A stretch of DNA of 35,044 nucleotides from Mycoplasma wenyonii (GCF_003265155.1 NZ_QKVO01000004.1:1-35044), one strand, 5' to 3'; shown: positions 21,630 through 30,465, counted from the stretch's first letter. A program made the numbers and translations. Notes: generated by a model not told the origin, from the letters alone.

Positions 21630-22518
21630 TCTTTTTTTGAGATTTTTGAAGTTTTAAGAGAGTTAAGAGAGGAAGAAAGAATTTCATCAGATTTCTTTTA
21701 GTTTTTTGCTTTTTCTCTAACTGTTGTTGCTCAAGTTTACTTTGCCTTTCAGCAGCCTTCTTGTCCCTGAAGTATTTAAGTTGCATTGCATAAATTCAGT
21801 GAAGCTCTGCCTCATAACTTAGAGAAGCAGTAAATAATATCTTGTATTTGTCTTTAGTACCTTTTTTTGGATTCTTAAATAATTCAATTTCTATAGCTTC
21901 TCAAGGAGTTAGAGACCGTTGTTTACTAATAGTTCTGAAACAAACTAAATATCTATTTCTAGAGATTATTTTCTTTTTTTGCTTAGTAATTCTTGAGAGA
22001 GCCTCTCCAATTAATCTTTTTTTGATTACCTTTTGAAATCTTTCAGAACCAGAGACTCTTTTATAAATATCTAGATATTCTCTGTAAATAGAGTATTTTT
22101 GAGCTAATAGATTTAAGGTTTTGAGTTCTATTGTCCTCTGGTACTCTTCTTCTTTTGGAAAAGTCTTAGTTTCTTTTTGAGCAAAAGGAATTCATTTATT
22201 TCACTTTGCTTGTCTCTTAAGTTTCTTTGGACTTAGCTTAATTCCTTGAAGTCTGGCATTTTCTATCTTTAAACTTTGCCTGACCTCACAAATGTATTCT
22301 CTCAAAGTTGAGATAGTTTGAGCCCTTGGATAAAGAGAAAGATCAGCTAATTGATGCCCTTGTCTTCCCGAAAGCTTTAGGTATTCCTTAACTATGTATC
22401 AAATGTCATCTTTTCTATTAAGTTGTTTAGCTCGCCTCTCTCTTTTTCTCTTGGTGATGAAATAAAAGGCACCAATAACAAAGAAAACTGGGAGGATCGA
22501 GTATGCTGAACTAAGCAA
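21625..22518 (-). CDS. Membrane-anchored basic coiled-coil protein (unknown)
   Basis: TTG 22518 to TAG 21627-21625 encodes 297 residues, with several TGA-Trp codons. One N-terminal membrane segment (AYSILPVFFVIGAFYFI) is followed by a very basic run (TKRKRERRAKQLNRK). The rest is a Lys/Arg/Glu-rich helical body, and the C-terminus is highly charged (AAERQSKLEQQQLEKKQKTKRN). The single helix with positive charges after it suggests the bulk lies in the cytoplasm. I recognise no family. It lies downstream of rpsT, with a perfect 9-bp hairpin between them, and is coupled to the DUF2779 gene by overlapping stop and start. Confidence 0.65.
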
Positions 22519-22528
22519 TAGAGTAAGT

Positions 22529-22551
22529 GAGGGAGGAGTATATCCTCCCTC
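22529..22551 (-). terminator. Perfect 9-bp hairpin after rpsT
   Basis: GAGGGAGGA (22529-22537) pairs with TCCTCCCTC (22543-22551) around a five-base loop. It is 8 bases past the rpsT stop and 10 bases before the TTG start of the next gene. On the minus strand the stem is not followed by a T run, so it may not terminate. Because one arm holds GGAGG, it may instead mask or present a ribosome binding site or act as an mRNA processing stem. Confidence 0.55.
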
Positions 22552-22559
22552 TTATTTAC

Positions 22560-22889
22560 TTAATTTAGTTCGGAGCTGTTTGTTTTTGTTGTGTAAGAAT
22601 TCAGCAACTCATTTAATTTTCTAGTGCATTTGGATTTAAGTCTATTGGCTCTACCCTTAGTAATTAAACCTTTGCTTTGCTTGCTATCCACAGTCTTATA
22701 TAGCTGTGAAAGGGCTTCTTTCTTTTTTTGAATTTTTTCTTCAGTTAAGTTATTGGCTTCAAGAATACTACTTAATTGTTTCTTAATTTGCTTCTTAGCT
22801 CTCCTTCTAAGTTCATATCTGATTCTCTCCTTCTTTAGCTCTTTCTCTCTAGATTTAGCCCTAGAGTTAACTTTCTTTTTTATTGCCAC
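22560..22889 (-). CDS. rpsT: 30S ribosomal protein S20
   Basis: Binds 16S rRNA in the small subunit. GTG 22889 gives 109 residues, a little longer than the usual 85-90. The protein is strongly basic and helical: the N-terminal segment RAKSREKELKKERIRYELRRR is typical of S20, and LSQLYKTVDSKQSKGLITKGRANRLKSKC matches the family's D-x-x-x-x-K-G-x-I-H-x-N-x-A-x-R-x-K-S region, with Thr-Lys-Gly in place of His-Lys-Asn. The C-terminal tail beyond the family end is Thr/Ser/Asn-rich. It sits in the minus-strand group downstream of rbgA. Confidence 0.88.
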   Translation of the reverse strand: MAIKKKVNSRAKSREKELKKERIRYELRRRAKKQIKKQLSSILEANNLTEEKIQKKKEALSQLYKTVDSKQSKGLITKGRANRLKSKCTRKLNELLNSYTTKTNSSELN

Positions 22890-22901
22890 CCTATATAAAG
22901 A

Positions 22902-23606
22902 TTAACTAAGCCACCAAGGAGTTAATTTTCTCCTTTTAGACCTTAGATTTAAAAAGTAAAGAAAGGCAATATATTCAGACTTAAATCCAAAGATCTCACT
23001 TGTTTTTTCTTTTCAAGTATTAGAAAGCTCAACTAACTCTAGAACTTTAGAACAGTCTTTTGATACCTCATACCTAATAATTTCAAACAGTCGAAGAGAA
23101 AGGTCAATTAGATTTAAGTACTTATCAAATCTTATTCCTAGTAGATTTAAGTCGTTGTCTTCTTTGTTCTTTTTAATAATGGAGAGAACATAGGATTCAT
23201 TGAAAGAAATAATGGGTTTAGGAAGATAACTTTTAATTTCTTCTTCATCTTCTCCAGAGAAGTGAGAATTTTCTAGTAAATATAAAACAGAACAGTCTAG
23301 GAAATTAACTGCATCTTGTTTGGAGAATATCTGAATATATTTCCTTCAATGAAAGTTAAGTAATTTCTCTGATTTTTTTTTGTATAGAAATGGAGAGGTT
23401 GTAGATAAAAAGATGGCTATTGCAAGTATTTGTTCCTTGTATTTTTCAAAAATAGGACCTTGAGAGAGATAATATCCTCTCTTTTTAAAGCAAGACGAAA
23501 GAATTTTATAGATACTCCTTTCTGATCCTTTTTTACTGAATATTCGCTTTCTTTGCCTGACTTTATTTTTGGGAGTTGGTTCTTTATTAACTAAAAAGGA
23601 TTTCAA
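22902..23606 (-). CDS. Basic protein of unknown function between rbgA and rpsT
   Basis: TTG 23606 is three bases after the rbgA stop; the frame ends at TAA 22904-22902 (234 residues) and includes TGA-Trp codons. The N-terminal 40 residues are very basic (KNKVRQRKRIFSKKG). The middle and C-terminal parts are mostly helical with alternating Leu/Ile (YEVSKDCSKVLELVELSNTWKEK), ending LTPWWLS. No membrane segment of full length is clear. Position between a ribosome-assembly GTPase and S20, and its basic N-terminus, fit an RNA- or ribosome-associated protein, but that is only context. I recognise no family. Confidence 0.65.
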
Positions 23607-23609
23607 GTT

Positions 23610-24446
23610 TTAGCGAGAAGGAGAGATTCCTATCTCTCAATAAAGGTGGCCAATAGTACCATTTCTGATTAATTGGAGGAATTTACGTTCAGCCAATTCT
23701 AGGGATAGATCTCCTTTCTTCTCTAACAATCTATACCTTTTAGCTAGGGAACTTAGGAAGGAGTGATAGGGAAGATTTGTGAGGCTTTCTTTAGAGTTTT
23801 CAGACAATAGCTTTTGCAATTTAACTGGGTAATTTCTTAAGAGATAGTTATAGGCTCATTCTCCGATGGTTTCATTTCCCCCTTCAGTAGCAGGTAAGAA
23901 ATCTAAAAGCCTAAATAGAATCTTTAACTCTTTGTTTAAGTTAGAAGGGAATAGTCCAGGACTATCATAAACCAATAAGGCAGTTGCGGGAATCTTGTGT
24001 CTGGAAATATTTCTGGTGGTTCCAGCCTCCGGAGACTTTTTAACTTTTCTTCTACCTATTAATAGATTTATTAGGCTAGACTTGCCACTATTTGCGCCAC
24101 CCATAATAATGAGTGAATTGGTAGCCTCTTTTGAGCTTAAAGTTAGAGCCTTTAACTTGGAATAAATTAATCTAAGAATAGCTTTTTTAGAGCTAGGTTT
24201 TCTTAAGTCAAATGAATTCTCTAATTTAGGAGAGGGAAGAAGATCTTGTTTGGAGAATATAACTAGTATCTCTTTATTGGGTCATTTTCTCTTTATTTCT
24301 TTTATGTATATCTCCCTTAGTTGTGGTACTCTTCCATCAACTACCAACAGAATTAAAGAGATATAGGGCATTAAATTAGAGATATGTCTAAAGGATTTAT
24401 GGAGATAAAGGGGTAAGTACTTAGTAGTTTTGTTAGTTTGTTGCAT
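23610..24446 (-). CDS. rbgA: Ribosome biogenesis GTPase RbgA (YlqF)
   Basis: Circularly permuted GTPase needed for late assembly of the large ribosomal subunit. ATG 24446 gives 278 residues. The motif order is permuted as expected: VVDGRVP near residue 36 (family V-x-D-A-R-x-P), the G4 region IFSKQDLL (63-70), G1 GGANSGKSS (116-124), G2 in SPEAGTTR, and G3 DSPG. A C-terminal helical domain follows. G4 is normally N-K-x-D, and here Asn is Ser. TGA codons are Trp. It diverges from tatD with only 18 bases between starts. Confidence 0.93.
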
Positions 24447-24464
24447 TTTTTTGATTTAGCTTAA

Positions 24465-25238
24465 GTGAATAAGAACACACATATAGGAATATTTGAAACA
24501 CATGTGCATTTCACTTCCAAGGAGTTTAGCCCTCATTTTGAGAGACTAGTTAGCCTTGAAAGTAACTTTCAATACTTGAATGTAGCAACCTCTTTAAGTG
24601 AGTCTAAGGAAGTAGTGGAGCAGTCAAGGGAATTTGCACAAATCTACTGTGCGATTGGAATACACCCTCTATATATTACGGAAGAAAAGCATTCTTTAGA
24701 AGAAGTGATAACCCAATTGGAGGAACTAATACTAAAGAACAAGTCTAAGGTATTGGCAATTGGAGAGATTGGACTCGATTTTTATAGAGTAACCAAAGAA
24801 GAAAGTTATGAAGAGCAAATTAAATGGTTGGAAACGCAATTAGAGCTGGCAAGAAAACATAATTTAAGTTCTGTTCTTCACATAAGAAATGCAATGTCTG
24901 AAGCAATTGAAGCCCTAAAGAAACAATCTAGTTTTTATGGAATAATTCACTCTTTTGATGGAACAAAAGAAGAGCTAAGAGAATTGCTTAGTCTTTCGAA
25001 AGATTGCTTTATCTCTTTCTCTCCTTTGATTTTTAGAAATATTGAAAAATTTAGAGAGTTAATTTCTGAAACTCCTTTAGATAGGTTATTAGTAGAAAGT
25101 GACTCTCCTTATTTGGCACTTAGTTCCACAATATGCAGATCTATTCTTAGAGTTATCTCCGAAGTTAAGAAAATTGAGCTATCAGAACTTAAGAAAATAG
25201 TAATGGAAAATAGCAAGAAAGCACTTAGAATTCCCTAG
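24465..25238 (+). CDS. tatD: TatD family metal-dependent hydrolase
   Basis: TIM-barrel metal hydrolase of the TatD family; characterised members are DNA exonucleases or 3'-end trimming nucleases. GTG 24465 gives 257 residues, the usual length. Motifs: ETHVHF at residues 11-16 (family D-T-H-x-H, first Asp replaced by Glu), YCAIGIHPLY, AIGEIGLDFYR, SVLHIRNA, GIIHSFDG and LVESDSPYLA (family E-T-D-x-P-Y-L). Metal-binding His and Glu positions are kept. It contains no TGA. It heads a plus-strand run that continues to atpC. Confidence 0.93.
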   Translation: MNKNTHIGIFETHVHFTSKEFSPHFERLVSLESNFQYLNVATSLSESKEVVEQSREFAQIYCAIGIHPLYITEEKHSLEEVITQLEELILKNKSKVLAIGEIGLDFYRVTKEESYEEQIKWLETQLELARKHNLSSVLHIRNAMSEAIEALKKQSSFYGIIHSFDGTKEELRELLSLSKDCFISFSPLIFRNIEKFRELISETPLDRLLVESDSPYLALSSTICRSILRVISEVKKIELSELKKIVMENSKKALRIP

Positions 25239-25273
25239 CCTAATTCAAAATAGGGACTTAAAATTTTAAATAT

Positions 25274-25693
25274 ATGGCTAAGTTAAAAACTCTTAAGCAA
25301 AGCTTGAAAAAGCAAGTCAAGAAAGAGGAAAAGGAGGCAAAGGAGGCAAAGGAGGTAAAACCAACTAATCCTCCTAGACATGAAAGACTTAAAGTAAATA
25401 GATTAGCTTCTCCCGATCAACCCATTAGAGTTAGAATACTTGGGCCTACAGAGATTTTTGTGAGCGAGGATGTTAAATCTCTTCAGGTAAATCTGCCTGA
25501 TGGAAAGATGTCTATTAATAGAAGATATGCCTCTGTAATTGAAAGACTAAAAGAGGGAGAGATTAAGTTAAATCTTGCCTATCCAAGTTCTTCCGGTAGT
25601 GGCCAAGAGAAGAGATATCAAATCTCCTCAGGTTGATTAATTACCTCACACAATTTGTGTGAAATATTAGTTAAAAGTTGTAAAGAAAGTTAA
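25274..25693 (+). CDS. atpC: ATP synthase F1 subunit epsilon (AtpC), displaced, Lys-rich N-terminus
   Basis: ATG 25274 to TAA 25691-25693 encodes 139 residues, with TGA 25634 read as Trp. From about residue 49 the sequence follows the epsilon beta-sandwich: IRVRILGPTEIFVSEDVKSL (family V-x-I-x-T-P-x-x-x-x-x-x-x-V-x-x-V), then LPDGKMSINRRYASVIERLKEGEIKL (family T-x-x-G-x-x-G-I-L-x-x-H-x-P-L-x-x-x-L-x-x-G-x-x-x), and a final strand around GWLITSHNLCEILVKS. The C-terminal helical hairpin of long epsilons is absent. The first 48 residues are Lys/Glu-rich and not part of the family. It lies about 8.8 kb from atpD, between tatD and a kinase gene, so assignment rests on sequence, not context. Confidence 0.75.
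25331..25357 (+). repeat. Three 9-bp tandem units in atpC
   Basis: AAGGAGGCA occurs twice and AAGGAGGTA once in a row, in frame, encoding Glu-Ala-Lys-type repeats of the basic extension. Each unit contains a perfect Shine-Dalgarno core GGAGG. A CCTCC about 14 bases further on could pair with the last one. Confidence 0.85.
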
Positions 25694-25694
25694 A

Positions 25695-26519
25695 TTGGCC
25701 AAAGAGTTAGCAAAAAAGTTCTTCCTAGATAATTTCCCTCAGTTCAGGGCTCAAATTAGAACCTTTAAGAAGATACTGGTAGGGTTTTCTAATCAGATAT
25801 TCCAGATAACTCTATTAGATGGGAGATCTTATAAGGTCAGAATAGCTGATAATAATCACCTAATCTCTAGAAAAAATGAACAAGAAGTTTTGAAATTAGT
25901 TCCAGACCCAAATTTAATAGTCTATGATAGTGCTACTGGAAATGCTATTTATAAATGGATAGTGGGAGATCAATTAAGTGCTAGATTACTAGACAGAAAT
26001 TTATTGGAAAGAATAGTTGAGTTAGCTACTGAATACCACTCTATACCCGTATCAGAACTAAAGAATATTACTGAACATGATCACTTCGATACTATTTCCA
26101 AAGTAGATCAAGATAGACAAGAATATTCTGAGTATTTTCCTGTCTATAAAGAATTAGTTGAGAAGTATCAAGATTTGCCAAAAATCTTAACTCACAATGA
26201 TATAAGTCTTAAGAATCTAATCTACTCTAATTACTATGGGATAGAGAATTTAACTCTAATAGACTATGAGTGAGCTAGACTAAATACTATCTATTGAGAG
26301 TATGGTAATTTCGCTAGAGAGTGCCAATTAACTAAAGACAAGATAATGCTTTTGGCTCAAATGTTGAATCTGAATAAAGAAATATTGCTTGACTTTGTAT
26401 TTATTGCTACTTTTTATTCTTGACAGCTAAGTTTCAGTTGAGATAGATCAGAGAGACTAGAAAAATATAGAGGTAAGTTGATCTCTCAACTAGAGAAATA
26501 CATGTCCTGAAGAAGTTAG
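25695..26519 (+). CDS. Choline/ethanolamine kinase-like phosphotransferase (LicA-like)
   Basis: TTG 25695 starts one base after atpC and gives 274 residues to TAG 26517-26519, with at least five TGA-Trp codons. The kinase motifs of the choline kinase/aminoglycoside phosphotransferase superfamily are present: an N-lobe with VGFSNQIFQI, the catalytic loop THNDISLKNLIY (His 167, Asp 169, Asn 174) and the metal-binding LIDYEWARLN (Asp 190), followed by GNFARE. In mycoplasmas such LicA-like kinases are thought to prepare choline or related head groups for lipids; the substrate cannot be read here. It may be co-transcribed with atpC. Confidence 0.85.
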
Positions 26520-26579
26520 GAGAGAACAACAAGCTAATAAATAGGGAAATAGTTACTTCTTTTTAAGACTAGATTTTTA

Positions 26580-27929
26580 GTGAAGTCTCTTCCTAGAGTA
26601 TTAATTGTTGGAGCAACAAATGTAGGGAAATCTCAATTATTTAACAGACTAATTGGGGACAGACACTCAATTGTCTTAGATAGAGAAAGTCTTACTAGAG
26701 ATTTAGTGATGAGAGAGATGACTTTGAAATCAGGAAAGCAAATCTTACTAATAGATAGTGGGGGCTACTCAGATAGGTTAGAGGATTCTATCTTTCAATC
26801 AGAAATCAATAGGTTATTGATAGAGCAAGTCAAGTTAGCTAATTTAGTGATTTTTATGTACTCTCAGACTGATGGAATTAGGTTAATAGAGCAAAAAATA
26901 TCTAAGCTATTGCATAAGTGTGCTACTTGTCCAGTCTTGCTAGTGGCTAACAAAATTGACTCTAAAAAACATCAAAAAGAATATAGCTCTTTTGAAGCGC
27001 AAAAGTTAGGTTTTCAATCTCCCTTACTAATTTCTGCAGAGCACAACATAAACATGTCTGTTCTCAAAGAAAAGATAGAAGAGGTTTGTTTTTCAAAAAA
27101 ACAGGAAGAGGTTCTTGAGATTGCCAAAGAAGAACACAATTTACTTAAGTTAGCCATTATTGGAAAGGTAAATGTGGGAAAGTCTTCATTAGTGAATGCG
27201 CTCCTAAACTCTAACTCCATCATTGTCTCTTCTGCAGAGGGAACAACTGTAGATTTAGTGGAATACAAGTTGAATTACAAGGGATCAGAATATCTACTAA
27301 TTGATAGTCCTGGTTGAAAGAAACTCAAAAAAGTGGGACTAAGAAATGAAGAGTTGGACCATCTTTCTTTTATTAGGGCCCAGAAGGCAATTAAGTTTGC
27401 TGATATCTTGATCTTTGTAATAGATTTAGATTCCACACTAAATTACCTAGATGACAAAGTAGCCAAAGAAGTCTTTGACTCTAATCTGCCTGTGATAATT
27501 GTTGTTAATAAGTGAGATCTCTTGGATTATGCTACAGGCCCACAAAGAGTTAAATATGAAGAGCTAATTAGAAAGAAGTTTTATTTCTTAAGTTGAGCTC
27601 CTATAGTATTTTTAAGTTCTAAATACTCTAAGAAATTAGAGAAATTATTTGAAGCTTTAGCACTAATTAAACAAGAAAGCAGTAGGTCTTTTTCAGAATT
27701 TGAGCTAAATAGCTTTCTTTCTAGAGCCAATTTATTCTTATTGAACTCTACTAAGTCAGTAACTCTAAATGAGATTAAGCAGGTAAAGTCTGCAATTCCA
27801 ACCTTTGTAATACATTGTTCTAATCCAGATAGGATAGATACACAGCAACTGAGATTGATAGAATCTCAATTTAGAACCTCATTGAAATGTATCTATTCTC
27901 CCATAAAGTTGTACTACAAGAAAAGTTAG
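26580..27929 (+). CDS. der: Ribosome biogenesis GTPase Der (EngA)
   Basis: Tandem-GTPase factor for 50S assembly. GTG 26580 gives 449 residues, the usual size. First G domain: GATNVGKS (11-18), LIDSGGY, ANKID. Second G domain: GKVNVGKSS (from 195), SSAEGTTVDLV, LIDSPGWKKL and VVNKWDLLD. The C-terminal KH-like domain follows, ending IKLYYKKS. TGA codons give the conserved Trp after DSPG and in NKWD. Both G domains appear intact. Confidence 0.96.
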
Positions 27930-27964
27930 CTAAAACTACTTTTTGTGTAAAATAAATTTCGAAA

Positions 27965-28249
27965 ATGAATAAGTCAGAATTACTTTCAGCAATTGCAAGT
28001 GCAACTAAGCTAACTAGAGAACAAGTTAATAGCGTATTAAACAAGTATGGAGAAATTGTTGCTGACCAATTAATTAAAGAAAAAGAGTTTACTGTTCTTG
28101 ATTTGGGAAAAATGGTTGTTTCTCCAAGAGCAGAAAGAAAAGCTTTTAATCCTACCACCAGAGAACCTATTGTTATTCCTGCAACTGTTGTTCCAAGATT
28201 TAAATTCTCTAGAAAGATAAAACAAAGAGTCGCTGAGGAAGGAAAATAG
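27965..28249 (+). CDS. HU family DNA-binding protein (first copy)
   Basis: Histone-like dimer that bends DNA. ATG 27965 gives 94 residues. Helical N-terminal part (MNKSELLSAIASATKLT, typical of HU), LDLGKMVVSPRAERKAFNPTT for the sheet and start of the DNA-binding arm, and IPATVVPRFKFSRKIKQRV as the family C-terminus. The stop is immediately followed by the ATG of a second HU gene. The 35-base upstream spacer is very AT-rich (TTGTGTAAAATAAAT) and may hold a promoter. Confidence 0.93.
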   Translation: MNKSELLSAIASATKLTREQVNSVLNKYGEIVADQLIKEKEFTVLDLGKMVVSPRAERKAFNPTTREPIVIPATVVPRFKFSRKIKQRVAEEGK

Positions 28250-28558
28250 ATGAAGAAGAAGGATTTACTGGAGGCGATAGCAAATAAAGTAGGTTGTACC
28301 CATAAAACAGCTCAAAGCGTTTTAAGAGAATTTCAATATTTTTCTATACAAGAGTTAAAGAAAGAAGGAAGTGTTTCTCTTTTGGGAGTTGGCACCTTAA
28401 AGATTTCAAAGAGAAGTGCTAGAACTGGTATTAATCCGGCAACCAAAATGAAGATTCAAATTCCAGCTAAGGAGGTTCCTAGATTAGTTCCCTCAAAGAA
28501 ACTTAAGGATATTGTTTCAGGAAAAGTGACTGATATCTACGCAACCTTCGAATACTAG
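28250..28558 (+). CDS. HU family DNA-binding protein (second copy)
   Basis: This 102-residue HU-like protein starts at ATG 28250, right after the first copy's TAG. It shows MKKKDLLEAIANKVG, LLGVGTLKISKRSARTGINPAT (family G-x-G-x-F-x-x-x-x-R-x-x-R-x-G-x-N-P), then IQIPAKEVPRLVPSKKLKDIV. It is closer to the HU consensus in the arm region than the first copy, and ends with an extra tail SGKVTDIYATFEY. The two share the fold but differ at many positions. They may form heterodimers, as HU pairs do elsewhere, but this cannot be read from sequence. Confidence 0.93.
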   Translation: MKKKDLLEAIANKVGCTHKTAQSVLREFQYFSIQELKKEGSVSLLGVGTLKISKRSARTGINPATKMKIQIPAKEVPRLVPSKKLKDIVSGKVTDIYATFEY

Positions 28559-28573
28559 TTTTTACTAGTTAAG

Positions 28574-28876
28574 TTGTCAGAGGAAAAGGGGGGCCATTCT
28601 CCCCTTTTTCTTGATGAAAAATCCATTAGAGAGATTCTTCAAAAAGCCTCAAGCGCTCTTTTCTTTGCCTCCCCTGAAGAAATAGTTGAGGAAGCTGTTC
28701 AGTTAATTCAATCTATGGGGGAAGACTTAAATAGGCTTAGTCAGTTGTCTCTAGAGAATTTTGAACCTTTTACTTCTCATGATTCTTTATCTTTAAATGA
28801 AATAGATGATTTCTACAAGAAATTAATTGATAAGACTAGCAAAGAGAGCTATGTTTCTCCTCATACAATAAATTAG
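28574..28876 (+). CDS. gatC: Asp/Glu-tRNA amidotransferase subunit C (GatC)
   Basis: Small subunit of the GatCAB enzyme that turns Glu-tRNA-Gln (and Asp-tRNA-Asn) into the amide form. TTG 28574 gives 100 residues. The family core is LDEKSIREILQKASSALFFASPEEIV followed by a helix and the loop DLNRLSQLSLENFEPFTS. The gatC-gatA-gatB order confirms a weak individual match. The first 11 codons overlap a terminator-like hairpin, so the real start may be ATT 28625 or another unusual codon. Confidence 0.75.
   Translation: MSEEKGGHSPLFLDEKSIREILQKASSALFFASPEEIVEEAVQLIQSMGEDLNRLSQLSLENFEPFTSHDSLSLNEIDDFYKKLIDKTSKESYVSPHTIN
28584..28609 (+). terminator. Terminator-like hairpin overlapping the gatC start
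   Basis: AAAAGGGG (28584-28591) pairs with CCCCTTTT (28601-28608), loop nine bases, with the T run reaching 28609. It lies about 25 bases after the second HU gene, as expected of an intrinsic terminator, yet it is inside the first codons of gatC. It may end the HU transcript, or act as an attenuator in front of gatCAB. Confidence 0.5.
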
Positions 28877-28922
28877 TCTTACAGAGAGTTAGGCTTTAAA
28901 TATAAAGCATAGGTTTTAAGCC

Positions 28923-30461
28923 ATTATTACTAAACAACAACTCCAACAAACTTTAGGAATATTAAGAAAAGGTAATGGCGCAAAGCTATTATCTTCTATT
29001 CCCAAAGAAGCCATTATTGAGACTGATCCTAATTGAGAGAAAGGGGCGATAGAAATTCTTAAAAATATAAGGAAGAAAAGAGTAAGAGCTTTACTTTTTC
29101 CTTCTCGTAAGAAACCAGTTAAAAGTCTTGTTTATTCCCTAAAAAACTCTATCTACATTAAAGATAAGCTGTCCTCGGGGGGCTCAAATGCCTTATTAAC
29201 TCATTTCCCCCCTTTTTCTTCAACTATCTATAAAAAGTTGTTTGATGCTGGAGCTGTTCACATTTGCTCTTCAGCATTAGATGAGTTTGGGATGGGAGGT
29301 GCGGGAGTTTTCTGCAACACTGGATTATTAAGTAATCCGCATGATGAGAATAGAGTTTGTGGTGGATCAAGTTCTGGCGGAGCTTATTTAGTTAGTAAAG
29401 GTTTAGTTGATTTCGCAATTGGGACTGATACTGGGGGATCAATTCGAACACCAGCATCTTATACCTCTTTATATGGCTTTAAGCCTTCTTTTGGTTTGGT
29501 GTCTAGAGAAGGAATATTACCTCTTTGTACACTGTTAGATACTCCTTCTATTATCTCTACTTCTGTGGAGATTATTGCTAGAGTATTGAGTGTTATTTCT
29601 GGGTCAGATCCTTTAGATCTAACTACTTTAAAGAGTCAGCAAAAAGCCTTTCATAAATTTCCTAAACCAAAGAAGCTATTGTCAACTTATAAATCTGAAG
29701 ATAAACCCAAAAAACTAAGCTTTGTGGTACTTGATGAGTTACAAAGATATCCAGAGGACAGAACTTTATCTCAACAAGAGACCAAGATCAAAGAAAGTTA
29801 CAGTAACTTAATTAATAGATTGAATCAAGATTCCAGTTGTGAATTATTCTCTGAAACTTTAGGAAAAATTCCTTTAGACTTAGCAGAGTTAACTTACAAG
29901 ATTATTGCTTACAGCGAGGCAATAACTCACTATTTTTCTTTAAATGGTTTAGTTGTTCCTTGATCAAATCTTCAAGTAAGTGACGTGTCTTTTAACAGCA
30001 AATTTCCAGTTGATAAGAAATATCAAGAGAAAGCCCGAGAAATTAGAGAAAAAATGGGAAGAGAAGTTCAATTAAGACATTTAATAGGATATTTCTTTTT
30101 GTATCAATCAAATTATCAGAATATATATCTAAAAGCTAGAAGATTAATGAGTGCATACAGTCAAAATATGAAGAGAATTCTCTCAGAAGGAAAGATATTG
30201 ATTTCTCCAACAACTCCTACAATAGCTCCATTACTTGAAAACTTTTCTAATAGCTATCAAGTAGATAACTGTAGCTCTGTGTTGCTCTTGTCCAATTTCA
30301 GCGGTACTCCTGCAATTTCTATTCCCTGACTAGAGTATGAAGCTAAATACTATGAAAAAACCTCTACAGTTTATGTTGGACTTCACTTAACTGCTAAAAG
30401 AGGAGAAGATCACTATCTTCTTTCAGCAATTAAGTATCTAGAAACTAAGAAATTACTTTAA
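28923..30461 (+). CDS. gatA: Asp/Glu-tRNA amidotransferase subunit A (GatA)
   Basis: Amidase subunit that releases ammonia from Gln for the Gat reaction. The frame opens after TAA 28917-28919; no standard start precedes the conserved part, so ATT 28923 (or ATT 28926) is chosen, giving about 512 residues. Amidase signature: catalytic Lys in IYIKDK (about residue 80), GGSSSGGA (147-154) with the cis-Ser, and GTDTGGSIRTPASY with nucleophile Ser at about 173. FKPSFGLVSREGILPLC is the GatA pattern. Several TGA-Trp codons occur (29034, 29961, 30327). A GC-rich G6/C6 stem with a T5 tail lies within the early part of the gene. All key residues appear present. Confidence 0.93.
29177..29217 (+). repeat. 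G6...C6T5 inverted repeat inside gatA
   Basis: GGGGGG at 29177-29182 faces CCCCCC at 29207-29212, followed by TTTTT (29213-29217), with a 24-base loop. The stem-plus-T-run form is like an intrinsic terminator, although the loop is long. It encodes conserved-region residues, so it may just be codon choice. Confidence 0.4.
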
Positions 30462-30465
30462 AAAA

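Noticed and set aside
25331-25400. Internal translation start in atpC driven by repeated GGAGG
   Set aside because: The ATG at 25380 is out of the epsilon frame and no in-frame standard start follows at a suitable distance.
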